Shown: positions 10,994 through 20,925 of the stretch, piece after piece | Layout of the letters: every line of letters starts with the position of its first letter | Position numbering within the stretch: position 1 is the first letter of the stretch | From: Lophius americanus | Lineage: Eukaryota; Chordata; Actinopteri; Lophiiformes; Lophiidae | Assembly: GCA_037951165.1 (NCBI GenBank) | Contig: JBBDHG010000061.1 | Location: 8,367,001-8,431,000, forward strand | Direction of reading: 5' to 3' | DNA length: 64,000 bases | The notes under the pieces: generated by a model | The model's input: the letters and a program-made list of their open reading frames with translations, nothing else | Told to the model about the DNA's origin: nothing | Database searches by the model: none | Made by a program: the position numbers and the translations under genes

Positions 10994-13900
10994 ATGGGTG
11001 AGTGCAAAAGAATTTTAATAACCCTTTTCATCTATTATTAATATGATTTGAAAATGTGGATTTCAATGATTTACTAATACTGGCTTTCATAGCTCCTTTC
11101 TGTCCTTGGATGTTGTTTCGCCCTCACAGACTGTGGGCAACTTTTGCTACCTTAATCCTATGTTTTCATTTATCATTAGTGATTTGAAATCACCAAATTA
11201 TTATGGATTCATCATAAACTTTTCCCTTCTCCAATATATAATGCCGTTTAACAAAAGATGATGATTTCAGAAGACTAAACCACAGAGATTTTGCCAGGGG
11301 GACCTTATTTTTACTTGCAAACATAACCTCTTTTTACCTTTTGTATCCTCATTTAACCACGAACCAGACTGGAAACAGAGTGGATGACAGAAATGGGCTG
11401 TGACTCTCATCATGCCAGGGCCATACCAGGTCACTCATGTGGAAGAGTTCAAGATACTCCCACATTTAACATGGGTATATAAGCACATTTGCATGGGAAC
11501 TGTGGATGTTTTACCATTCTTTCTCACTTAAAAACAGGATTCACTATCGGACATCTGTGGTAAGTGCATTGATGACTTTCCACTGAATATAAATAAAGGC
11601 TATAATGGCTGGTATCACTTCGTCACTCTGAGCAATGCTGGAGCGGAGAGCAGCTGAATGGTGGGTGTCTGCAGGTACTATCATTAATGGGACTCAAGCA
11701 GGTTTCCTGATTTGACAATTCATACTTTAGCAGCAGTTTGTTCAACTCTCCGCTCTGCTCTGTTCCATAGAATGACACAAAATTAAGTTTGTCATACTAG
11801 AAACTACAATCCTATAAGTTATGAAGTGATCAGAATGCTTCATTTCACAGTTGTAATTCAGTGACCAAAGAGATTCAAAAAGTTAACTGACAAAACTCAA
11901 GTTTTACTTGGGGTTGTTGTTTTTGTGATGATATTCAAATAGCCCGACTCATTTATTATGCTTCTAGCCACTCTTTAAACACTTGAACCCAGTCCCTGCT
12001 GGTATTGACACTCAGTGCCATGGTACTGGACTCAGCCAGCTGTGGATGGAGGATGGCCTGAAAATTGTACTATTGCTGGTGTTGAGACGGTCCTTGTGAC
12101 CCATCTGCTACTAGTGTGTGGGTGTGTGAGTGTGTTTGTGTGAGTGTATGTGTAAGTGTGTGTGTGCACTGTGGTCTTTGTTTGTTTAACATTGTTGCCC
12201 TTTGTTCCTACGCTATATGACAAAGACAATAGATATTTTATCTGTTGCCACAAAGGGAAGCTCTTTCTTCATGCTCCTGAAGTCAATGTGTCACCTCGTC
12301 TCTCACTCCCATGGTGACGTCTGCGACTGCTGGACAAAGAGGGCAGGACCAGTCTTAGTACGGGCTGAGCTGTGAGATGTTGTTAGGAGCATAGGAACCT
12401 TCCCATGCAGATGAAATCAGCACAGTGAAGCTTATTTTACTGAGGCAATACCTGGCTGCCTGCACTGCACATCAGTTTTTGGACACTGGGATCTTTCTTG
12501 CGGAGTACAGGATCAGAAGCAGCAAATGTTTCCAGTTAGGCAGCCTTGGCTTTGCAAAGCCTTAGGTGCTCTCGTCTGTCCCATTCCTGCTAATACATTT
12601 ATTAAGTTTGGATATTTGTTACCCGCTTCAGCAGCATAGCTTACACTGGAAGAAGTGCATGAGACTGTCTGGGAGTCATTAGCGACTGTTTTTGCTTGGA
12701 CGCTTTACTGGGAACTGTTGCTTGAACTCTTGTTTGTTATTGCTGTATGTTGCTTGCTATATGTTGTTTCTGTTGCTTTCTTGCCTGTTGATTGGTTTTG
12801 GTGTGTACTTATGGATTTGCAGAAAGAGCACGGCTTCTTTCGTAGCTAGTAAAAATGTGTTGTGTGATCATATGTGCGGTATGTGCCGCTTGTGTGCTGA
12901 TATATTATGCCCCCTCAGGTTGTTATGATTGCTGCATCCGGTGCATTGGGGCTGTGCCCTACCCGTCGCTTGTGGCCACACTGCTGTGCTACGCTGGCAT
13001 GGCATTATTTTGTGGCTGTGGACATGAAGCGTTGACCCTGACTGAAGTTCTGGTTGAGACTTACTTCGCCCGCAATATTCAGGACTTTGAGATCATGGCC
13101 GCCTTGTGGGTGATACTTCAATAAATTCTCTGATTTATTATTTTTGACATTTCAAGAATTTGCTGTTTAAGCTGACCTCTCCCTGTGACTGTTCCAGCAT
13201 CAAATACTTCCAGTATGTGATCTACGGCCTGGCATCCTTTTTTTTCCTCTATGGTATCCTGCTGCTGGCTGAGGGTTTTTACACCACAAGCGCGGTCAAG
13301 CAGACCTTTGGTGAATTCAGGAGCACCCAATGTGGCCGCTGCTTCAGCCTTACGGTGAGAGAAGGGAGGAGGGAGGCTAGGGGGAGGGGGAATAAGTCGT
13401 TGGGTACTTGTTAAGATGCTGAATGCTGTTTTTTTTTTTAGCTGCTGCTAAATAAATTGTCCTTTGTTGCTGGGATTTCTCCACAGAATCATGAATTATA
13501 GTTGATGGCTGATTTAATGACACCACATTCATCAAACTGAATTATAAGCTCCTGCACCAAATTCCTGTGACCTGACATACTGAACTCCTTATTTCCACAG
13601 TTCATCATTTTGACGTACATCTTGGCCTTCATCTGGCTGGCAGTGTTTGCTTTCACTGCTATCCCAGTTTACTTCTTGTTCAACATGGAGCTGACCTGTC
13701 ACAACATCAACATTCTGGCTGAAACTACCCCCAGCATTAATCAGCATGGATGGATGTGCATGGACGCCAGGCAGTACGGTGTGTTGTTCTTGTAATGACT
13801 AACCCCATGTCCACCTGACGAGAATAGTAATACATCTGTTAATACAATTAATGAATCATTTGGTAATGGAAGCAAACCTTACTGTTGTAGTAGTTGTGAA

Positions 13901-14930
13901 CTAAGGACGAGATCTACTCCTTTATCTCAAATGCTTTCCTTCCATGTCCCCGATATGTTGTATGCAGGCAGGATTTTTAGTCCGCAACATGAATCAGCAA
14001 TGGAAAAAAAGAGGTACTTATGTCTTGTCTTTCTCTAAGGTCTGCTTCCTTGGAATGCAATGCCAGGCAAGGTTTGTGGAATGACCTTGGCAGCTATTTG
14101 CAAAACCAGCGAAGTGAGTAGATTAATCCAATATTCCACTTCTGACAGTTTAGGATTCGATATCTGTTTCCTCCCCCGAAATCAGTATGCAAAAAGAATT
14201 TAAAAAACACTGAGTATTTTTATGTGATGAATAAGACATACATTCCCAGAGTTTGGTTCACTTCTCTTTATGCCTGCATTTATTTAACCAACCTGTTTCA
14301 TATATCTTACAGTTCCACGTCACCTATGACTTGTACATAGCAGCTTTTGCTGGTGCTGGGATCACACTCTTTGCACTGGTGAGCATATACTTGAGAAATT
14401 TGTGTATCTTCATCTTCAGATTCTTTTTTTCCCTCCTCTTTGAAATCCTACGAGCCGATCAACATTTAACGGGCCGATATGCAAAAAGAAGCTAGAAGAA
14501 ACACAGTTAATCATATTCGGCCATACATAGAGCTTCGGTTGTACCTGGTTGGCTAGGTTTTTTTTCTTTGACATTATTTCTGCCACTTCAGTACTATGGA
14601 GCTTAATGAAATGAAGTTTGTTATACTCAAAGCATTGGACAACTTAGCAACATCACTTCTTTATGTGCCTTAGATGTAGGCCTAGTTTATAATGTCTGGG
14701 AGCAGAAGTATCAGGACTGTATTTGTCAAACCTAACATAAACTATATCTACCCAACCTGACTGGATAGCACTCTACATGTGTTCTTTATAATTTGTCTTA
14801 TTCAGAAGACATATGTTCCAAAACCATACCTTTATTTGTTCTCATTCTCATTATGCAGTTTCTGTATATGGTTGCCACGACCTACAACTATGCAGTCTTA
14901 AGGTTTCTGGGCAGGAAAGGGATCTGCTGA
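10994..14930 (+). CDS. plp1: Myelin proteolipid protein, DM20 form
   Basis: Four-pass membrane protein of the PLP/M6 family; in fish it is the compact-myelin DM20 (DM-alpha) protein. Seven exons: 10994-10997 (ATGG, donor gtgagt), 12919-13105, 13198-13354, 13601-13778, 14040-14113, 14313-14378, 14859-14930. They sum to 738 nt, giving 245 residues, against 242 for mammalian DM20. The four-base coding exon 1 (GACATGG before the donor) is the classic PLP1 arrangement. Features seen: N-terminal Cys cluster (GCYDCCIRC), four hydrophobic segments, FCGCGHEALT, FQYVIYGLASFFFLYG, GFYTTSAVKQ, and extracellular-loop cysteines (LPWNAMPGKVCG, AICKTSEF). Exon 3 joins directly to exon 4 (SLT|FIILTY), so the PLP-specific insert is absent. 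The exon 2 donor is non-ideal (gtgggt). The C-terminus reads GRKGIC rather than GRGTKF. HEALT...VETYF favours PLP1 over GPM6A/B. The a/b paralogue is not decided. Confidence 0.95.
11476..11565 (+). promoter_or_regulatory. Candidate internal promoter and alternative first exon in plp1 intron 1
   Basis: A good TATA box (TATATAAG, 11476-11483) is followed about 80 nt later by a strong splice donor (CTGTG|GTAAGT, exon end 11559). A start near 11507 would give a roughly 50-nt exon. It could splice to plp1 exon 2 at 12919, but no ATG in it stays in the PLP frame, so any product would need a downstream start. Speculative. Confidence 0.3.
12107..12172. repeat. GT-rich microsatellite in plp1 intron 1
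   Basis: Imperfect (GT)n with GTGAG interruptions. It explains the His/Thr-rich open frame on the minus strand. Confidence 0.85.
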
Positions 14931-15767
14931 GCTCAAAAGATCCATCCTAGTAAATCCCATCCGCTTCTCATGAGATGGACAGTCAACACATGCACTACAA
15001 GATTTCCAGTCATCCTCCAGGAATAGAAACCTGGATCACCTGCTATTCTGTTTCTCGTGTCCAATAACTGACAAATGTTTTCTCATCACTTTATTTACTG
15101 AGCAGCAACAGGCAGAGAGATGCAGTTAATTCCCACCCAGAAGCAAGATCTGGTCTCCTCCTCAAATCCTCACCTCAAATGAATCTCTCGTCTTGGTTAT
15201 TCATACGTCTCTTGCCAATTCTGTCTCTCTTCTTTTTTTTTTGTGATGCTTCATTGGCTCCGATCCTATAGTGATGTATGATGTTTCATGAATAATTAAG
15301 AGCAATGACAGCTCGCCTAGAACCATAACTTTGTCCCTCCCATTTAGTGTTCACTGGTCGATATATTGGTTCTGTACATCATTGTGCTGCTTCTTCATTA
15401 TCACCATGTTGAGTATGAATATGTGTGAACTAAAGCAAGTGAAGCTGAATGCACCAAAGGTCCTTCATATGTCCCTATATGCTTTCACTCACAACATTAA
15501 CTCATAATGCATTTTTCTCAAATGCCACTATGAAGGGAGGAAACAAAATGTGTATCCATTTTCCTGGAACTTCTTGGCTCATGCTCAAAATAAGCTGTTC
15601 CTTCTATAATGCGCCTCCAGGTGTAATCCTTACTGAGCCGGGTTGTGTTCTTATTTGAAATTAAGACTGATTAAAGCACTTACATCTCAGGTAGTCACTT
15701 GTGATTTTATTTTTGTTTTCCACCTACATTGGGGTGGCAAAGGTGATTATTCAGCACAAAAAACCCC
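14931..15767 (+). other. plp1: plp1 3' untranslated region and downstream flank
   Basis: Non-coding sequence after the plp1 TGA. No AATAAA was found before the SINE; a variant ATTAAA at 15670-15675 is the best candidate signal. A SINE begins at 15768. Confidence 0.45.
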
Positions 15768-16087
15768 AATGGTAAATGGTAAATGGACTGTACTTATACA
15801 TCGCTTTTCTAGTCTACTTGACTACTCAAAGCGCTTTTACAACGTGAGTCAGCATTCACCCATTCACACTAACATTCACACAGATGCTGCCATGTAAGGC
15901 ACCACATGCTCATCATGAGCAGTAACCATTCACGCAATCATTCACACACCAATGGAACAGCCATTGGGAGCAACTTGGGGTTCAGTATCTTGCTCAAGGA
16001 CACTTTGACATGTGGACTACAGGGGCCAGGGATTGAACCACTGACTTTCAGATAAGTAGACAACCGCTCTACCAACTGAGCCACCGA
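15768..16087 (-). mobile_element. tRNA-derived SINE, family A (copy 2)
   Basis: Better-preserved copy of the element at 5004-5322. On the minus strand the head reads GGTGGCTCAGTTGGTAGAGC (A box) and GTGGTTCAATCC (B box), followed by the same body. Its 3' end is two TAAATGG units (plus-strand view). Orientation is the same as copy 1. Confidence 0.85.
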
Positions 16088-16356
16088 CCAATGATCCTCC
16101 CTTTGTCAAAACACATTTTTCCAGTAACAACTTGAAAATGCAGCTATGAAACAGAGTACCTGCTCCACTGGAGATAGAAAGGGCTTTTTCCAAGGTAACA
16201 TTTAAAAAGCCTTTTTTTTTCAGCTGATAGAAAAATTTATGAATATAATATTTACTTTATGCAATGAGATACCGCTACATTTTGCACAGTGTTCCTTTGA
16301 CCATCTTCAGCAGTCATTATAAAAAACTTGATAGCCAATATTACGCTGTGAGGTTC

Positions 16357-16678
16357 TCAGTCCACGATAGTTTTTGCAAAGCAGTCCCCACATATGATTT
16401 CCTGGTTGTGCAAAAACATGGGGTTCTTCAAATCTCCCAGGACCTTAAAACATATAGTGCACTGCAAAAAAACAAATACAATATCAAAATGACATATTGA
16501 CGGGAGAATGGTATTCAATGATGACCTACATACGCAACATTTTTCCAAACAGATAAAGAACGAAAAACAACAAGCCTTAAGACAGCCCAGGTGGCAGTTC
16601 ACCAGATTTTCATTAAATATGAGCTTCACATCTCCATTAATTATAATACCACAAAATGAACAATCACCAGGTTGACAC
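16357..16678 (-). CDS. LIM-domain exons of the repeat gene
   Basis: Penultimate exon 16678-16576 has acceptor tctctctag. Final exon 16461-16357 has acceptor gtttttttgcag. Spliced together they give CxxC (CSFC), 19 residues, HxxC (HLGC), CxxC (CTIC, after LK), 19 residues, CxxC (CGDC): all eight LIM zinc ligands with normal spacing. GDLKNPMFLHNQEIICGDCF matches the second zinc finger of ZNF185-type LIM domains. Exon phases agree with the preceding exon ending AA| at 16865. The donor after CTTAAG is GC (16575-16574) followed by TTGT, so it is a GC-AG intron or a mutated donor. Survival of all zinc ligands argues that constraint lasted until recently. Confidence 0.75.
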
Positions 16679-18259
16679 CTAGAGAGAAAGATTTAAGCAG
16701 ATGGTCACCTTTTTTAAATTCTGAAGAACACCTTCACAAAATCTAAATTAAGCTTCAAGTGCCACATAATTTGTGTCATTGATAGTGACTGTGAACTGTC
16801 ACTACTCGAGACAATTTTGAATCAAATTAGAGTGCAAACATTAGAGCGTAAAATGGTTCCTTACTTGGTTTGGACTTGTTCCCGGGATTCAGGATCAGCT
16901 CTGATTGTGGGTAGGTCTACATTTAATGTGTCTGTCAATTCAATGATACTGTTTAAAAAAACTTGTCCTGAGCCGAGTAAGCATCTGAAGCCGGAGCATG
17001 TTCGTCACATGTTACTGGTTCTGCTCCATTGACAATGCTGGATTCCAACACCTGATCTATTGCACTCCCAGAAGTTGGATCAAAACTCTGTGTTACGTTT
17101 TCTATATGATCTTCGACAGGTTTCTCTATAGAAGTTTCATGAGGTTGATTGAGTGAGTCGGGTCCACATTTTTGCAATAATTCAAGAATCTGTTCGACGC
17201 TGTCTTGGACAGTGGATTCTCTGCAAGCTGCATCTGGGATGGTTGAGGTCCCAAGCGCAGACTTATTATCCTCTGGTGTAACATCAACATTGTGCTCAGC
17301 AACATGTTCTGGAGGACCTCTCTCACATTTGTCCTCAGTAGAAGTTTCAGCAGGATTTCGATTGAATGATACATTTCTAGATCCTTGCAATAAAACAGAA
17401 ATTGAGTCCATGTCTTGGAGAGTAGACTGTCTTCCAGCTGCATCTGTCATAGCCGGGGCCTCAGGATATGACTTCACGTCTAACTGCTCCAACATTTTGC
17501 ACTGCAGACTGCTCTGGAGAACTTTTCTGACAATTTCCCTTATCAAGAGTCGGTTGTTTAAGCGATTTAGAATCATCTGTCAAAGCTGGGGTCTCAGGGG
17601 ATGACTGCAGATGATCCTCATCTACAGTGAAGACACTATCTACAGCTGCCTGTATTGCATGACCTTTATCATGACTGAACTCTTGAGTGCTGTCAGAAGG
17701 AGGTTGATTGAGCACTTTGGAAATATACTTTACCAATAAGTCAAGGACTGATTCCACGTGAGTTTGAAAAGAGTCCGGTTTTCCAGCTGCATCTGTCATA
17801 GCTGAGGTCTTAGGCCATGACTTATGATTATCTTCAGGAACTCCCCCAACTGTTTCCCCAGGAACCTGTTCAAGAGGACCTTTCAGACACCTACCATCTG
17901 CAGTATTATCACATTAGCTTCAAGAATAGAGTCTCGTCCAGCAGCATTCATCACAGCTGAAATCCCAGTTGCCGACTCAACATTATGTACAGGTTTAGTA
18001 TTTACATGTTCCCGGGCAACCTGTTCCAAAGTATACTTATCATAAAGTCCCTCTCTAGAAGATTCAGCAGGAGGTTGACTGAATGATTCAGATCCCGATT
18101 TTTCCATTGAATCATCGACAGCAGATTCTATTGCACCTATAATAGTCATAGCCAGTGTCTGAGGTGCTGGCTCAACTTTATCCTATAGTTCAGCATTGAC
18201 ATTGCCCAAAGCAACCTGTTCTGGAGCCCCTTTCTCCGAATTCTCCTCTGAAGAAGTTT

Positions 18260-18516
18260 AAGAAAGAAGAAAGAAATAATCCTTTATTAGTCACATAGAG
18301 TCATACACAGTACAACATAGTGAAATTACTTCTCTGCATTTGACCCATCCCTGAGGGAGCAGTGGGCAGCCCCTCGTGGAGCGCCCGGGGAGCTAAGGAT
18401 TCAGGGTCTTGCTCAAGGACCCTACGACAAGTAGACCCTGGTGGGATTTGAACCGGCTACCTTCCGATCTTCTGATTGGGAGACGGCCACTCTACCCACT
18501 GAGCCACAGCCGCCCC
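18260..18516 (-). mobile_element. tRNA-derived SINE, family B (copy 1), fused to a U1 copy
   Basis: On the minus strand it starts GGGGCGGCTGTGGCTCAGTG (A box GGCTCAGTGGGTAGAG) with B box GGTTCAAATCC. A roughly 150-nt body follows, then the 3' end GTGACTAATAAAGGATTATT and a TTTC-rich tail. It is the same family as 30791-31048. Its 5' end lies only six bases from the 3' end of the U1 copy and both point the same way. Confidence 0.9.
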
Positions 18517-18522
18517 ATAAAT

Positions 18523-18686
18523 CAGGGGAGAGCGCGAACGCAGTCCCCCACTACCACAAATTATGCAGTCGAGATTCCCACATTTGAGGAATTCACAGCG
18601 GTCAGCACAGCCGGAGTGCAATGGCCGAGCCTCGCCCTGGGTGAACCACCTTCTTGATCATGGTGTCTCCCCTGCCAGGTAAGTAT
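18523..18686 (-). ncRNA. U1 spliceosomal snRNA copy, full length, probable retrocopy
   Basis: The minus strand from 18686 begins ATACTTACCTGGCAGGGGAG, the U1 5' end that pairs with splice donors, and ends GCGCTCTCCCCTG at 18523. The length is 164 nt, exactly that of vertebrate U1. The Sm site (ATAATTTGTGG) is intact. A stem-loop III change (A-U for U-A) appears compensatory, so the RNA fold is largely kept. However, no U1 3' box follows: six bases later a SINE begins in the same orientation. Upstream is repeat-array sequence, not a snRNA promoter. Most likely a template-switch retrocopy derived from a functional fish U1 gene and not itself transcribed. Confidence 0.9.
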
Positions 18687-19179
18687 CAAGAGGAGAGAGT
18701 TTCAAGAGGAGATTGAATGAGTGTTGCGGTTTCAGGTTTTTCCAATGAAAAAGGAACTGTTTCTACACTGTTTTGTACAGTAGATTCTCTTCTAGCTGCA
18801 TCTGTCACAGCCGGGGTTTCAATGAGTCAATCTTATCATCTGGTGCAGCATTGAAATAATTCTCAGCAACCTGTTCTGGAGCCCTTCTCTCATAGTTCTC
18901 ATCAGTAGAAGTTTCAGCAGAAAGTTGATTGAGTGAATCAGTTCCAGGTTTTCCCAATGAATCAGGAGCTGGCTCCATGTCTTGGACAGTAGAATCTTTT
19001 CCAGCTGCATCCGGCACAGCTGGAGGTTCAGCCGCTGGCTCAACATTGTCCTCCGGTATAACATCGACATTGTACTAGGCAGCCGAGGTAATTCAGATGA
19101 TAATTCTCAGAATTCTCCTCTGAAGGAGTTTCAAGAGGAGCTGGAGTGAGTGATTCAGTTCCAGATCCAGGTCTTTCTA

Positions 19180-19331
19180 CACACGTTTAATTTTAATTTA
19201 ATTTATTTAAATTTATTTTAATTGCACATAACACGATGTTATTCTTACTCTGTAACATGCTCTGCTGCTGTAATATTGCAATTTCCCCATTGTGGGACTA
19301 ATAAAGGCTATCTATCTATCTATCTATCTAA
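19180..19331 (+). mobile_element. 5'-truncated LINE 3' tail inside the repeat array
   Basis: AT-rich sequence ending GCAATTTCCCCATTGTGGGA, then CTAATAAAGG and (CTAT)n. Near-identical endings occur at 50075-50137. The array reading frame runs into it on one side (ending at 19324) and resumes on the other, so it was inserted. The CTAATAAAGG end is shared with the family B SINE. Confidence 0.7.
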
Positions 19332-20580
19332 CATGTTCTGAAGGACCTTTTTCAAATGTCTCCTCTGTTGCAGTTTCAGCAGCATTGAGATGGTCAGATC
19401 CATGTTTTTTGAATGAATCAAGCACTGGTTCCATGGTGTCTTGGACAGTAGATTCTCTTCCAGCGTCAACTGTGGCAGGGGCAGTCTCAGGTACTGACTC
19501 AGAATGTTCTGAAGGACCTCTTTCACATATCTCTTCCGTTGACGATTCAGCAGGATTGACAGGTTCAGGTTTTTCTAATGAATCAGGCAATGGTTCCACG
19601 TTGTCCTGGACAGTAGATTCTCTTCTAGCTTCATCTTTGAAAGGTGGGGTCTCATGTCTTGACTTAACATGATCTGAAGGACCTATTTCAGATGTCTCCT
19701 CTTTGGCCGTTTCAGCATGAGGTTGATTGAGGGGTTTTGATCTAGGTTTTTCCACTGAATCAGACACTGGTTCCACATTTTCTTGGACAGTAGAATTTCT
19801 TCCAGCATCATCCATGACAGATATTGTCTCAGGTTCTGACCCAACTTTAGCCTCTGGTGCAACATCAACATTTTTCTTATCAATTTGTTCTGGATTTATT
19901 CTTTCACCTTTCTCCTCAGTAGAAAGTTCAAATGTAGGTTGATTAAATGAGTCAGCTCCAGGTTTTTCCACTGAACGGTTGAAATTCTTCTCACCAACTT
20001 GTTCTGGAGGACTTCTCTCAACTTTCCCCTCAGTAGAAGATTCAAATGTAGGGGGATAGAATGAATCAGGTCCAGGTTTTTCCATTGAATCAGGCAATGG
20101 TTCCACACTGTGTCGGTCAGTAGATTCTATTCCAGCGTCATCTGTAAAAGGTTGTGACTCAACAATAACCTCTGGTGCGGAATCAATATTTTTCTCATCA
20201 ACATGTTCGGAAGGACCTTTTTCACATTCCTCATCAGTAACACTTTCAGCAGGAGGTTGATTCTGCGATTCAGATACAGGTTTTTCCGATAAATCGATGA
20301 CTGGTTCCGCACGTTCTGGGACAGTAAGTTCTCCATCTTCAACCATCACAGATGGGATGTCCGTTGGCGTATCAGGGACTGATTCCTCTTGTGCAGCAAT
20401 GCCATTGTCCTCTGGTGGACTATTCTTACAATTGTCCTCAATAGCACTTCCAGCAGGATGTTTGAAAAATTCTGATCCAGATTTTTTGAGTAATTCAGGG
20501 ACTGATGATATGAACGAAAATCCCCACATTCACCATTGTTATTTGTAACCCCCATTGTATTGTACTTGCTGATAATTCCT

Positions 20581-20925
20581 AGCCAGCCATTTTAATAGCT
20601 TTTCCATGTGACATTCTGACCGTTGTGTACATGTTGCCATGGCCACAACTGAAGTCAGTACACACAATGGTAGTTAAGAGTTTTCTTCACAAGCATAATA
20701 CACCTTGTTTACATTAGCTTTGGGTACCGTGCTTGTTCCAATAACTATTAAGTTTATTTGTTGTTTTCGCGATGTTGATTAAAGTTTTATTCAAAGTCAC
20801 ATAACTGCAGGACCCGGAAGTTTAACGAGCCTACCACGGCTAATGAAAATATCATGACACGTCTGTGTATCATATCTGTTTTATTCACACACAAAAAAAA
20901 CATATAAAAGCACATCCGGTGTTTT
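20581..20925. repeat. Dispersed repeat of unknown class (family C)
   Basis: Segments TTTGGGTACCGTG, TTTATTTGTTGTTT, ATGTTGATYAARGTTTTATT and AAAATATCATG occur in the same order here and at 53065-53290. A proximal piece (ACATTCTGACCGTTGTGTAC, 20612-20631) also occurs at 1568-1587. No coding capacity seen. It could be a non-autonomous transposon. Confidence 0.65.

Larger units (their letters stand above)
17040..20515 (-). repeat. Tandem array of about 13 acidic coding repeats (about 55 codons each)
   Basis: Each unit follows one order on the minus strand: DAGRESTVQD, then EPxxDSxEKPG, then DSxNQPxAES, then TEExxERGPSEHV, then NVDxAPEDxVxS. DAG..STVQ-like blocks occur near 20330, 20130, 19800, 19620, 19450, 18990, 18790, 18130, 17940, 17780, 17430 and 17210. 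Partial units lie near 19975, 19140 and 17575. Units diverge by substitution but keep Pro/Glu/Ser richness and the Lys-Pro and Gly-Pro turns, and there are no introns between them. The longest open stretch is 19324-20529 (about 400 codons). Confidence 0.85.
16357..20529 (-). pseudogene. Repeat-array plus LIM-domain gene (ZNF185/sciellin-like), apparently disrupted
   Basis: On the minus strand a long repetitive coding region (20529 to about 16865) leads through a consensus donor (gtaagg at 16864) into two exons, 16678-16576 and 16461-16357. These join in frame to a complete LIM domain and a TGA stop. An acidic, disordered repeat region with one C-terminal LIM domain is the architecture of ZNF185 and sciellin, which bind or organise actin or cornified-envelope material. 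That role is not demonstrated here. Damage seen: GAG-to-TAG-type stops near 19075 and 18195, several frame changes (near 18830, 17800-17880 and 17480), a seven-A run at 16955-16961 (plus strand) where one extra base would restore the frame, a non-GT donor, and two insertions (U1-SINE at 18260-18686, LINE tail at 19180-19331). N-terminal exons upstream of 20529 were not found. It may be a decaying gene, or a real gene with assembly indels. Confidence 0.65.

Noticed and set aside
12619..12655. U6 snRNA-like start (CCCGCTTCAGCAGCATA) in plp1 intron 1
   Set aside because: Similarity is confined to about 15-30 bases; the ACAGAG box and the rest of U6 are absent.
13355..13414. PLP-specific exon 3B extension after plp1 exon 3
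   Set aside because: The read-through is basic, ends after about 20 codons and has no PLP-like residues.
16357..16629. Continuous 90-residue minus-strand frame, first read as a RING finger
   Set aside because: Its first part is intron and part of the previous exon; with the splice sites at 16575 and 16462 removed the zinc ligands form a LIM domain, and RING spacing does not fit.
17149..20548. Ser/Thr-rich plus-strand frames across the repeat array
   Set aside because: Antisense of the acidic repeats; splice sites and the LIM domain are on the minus strand.
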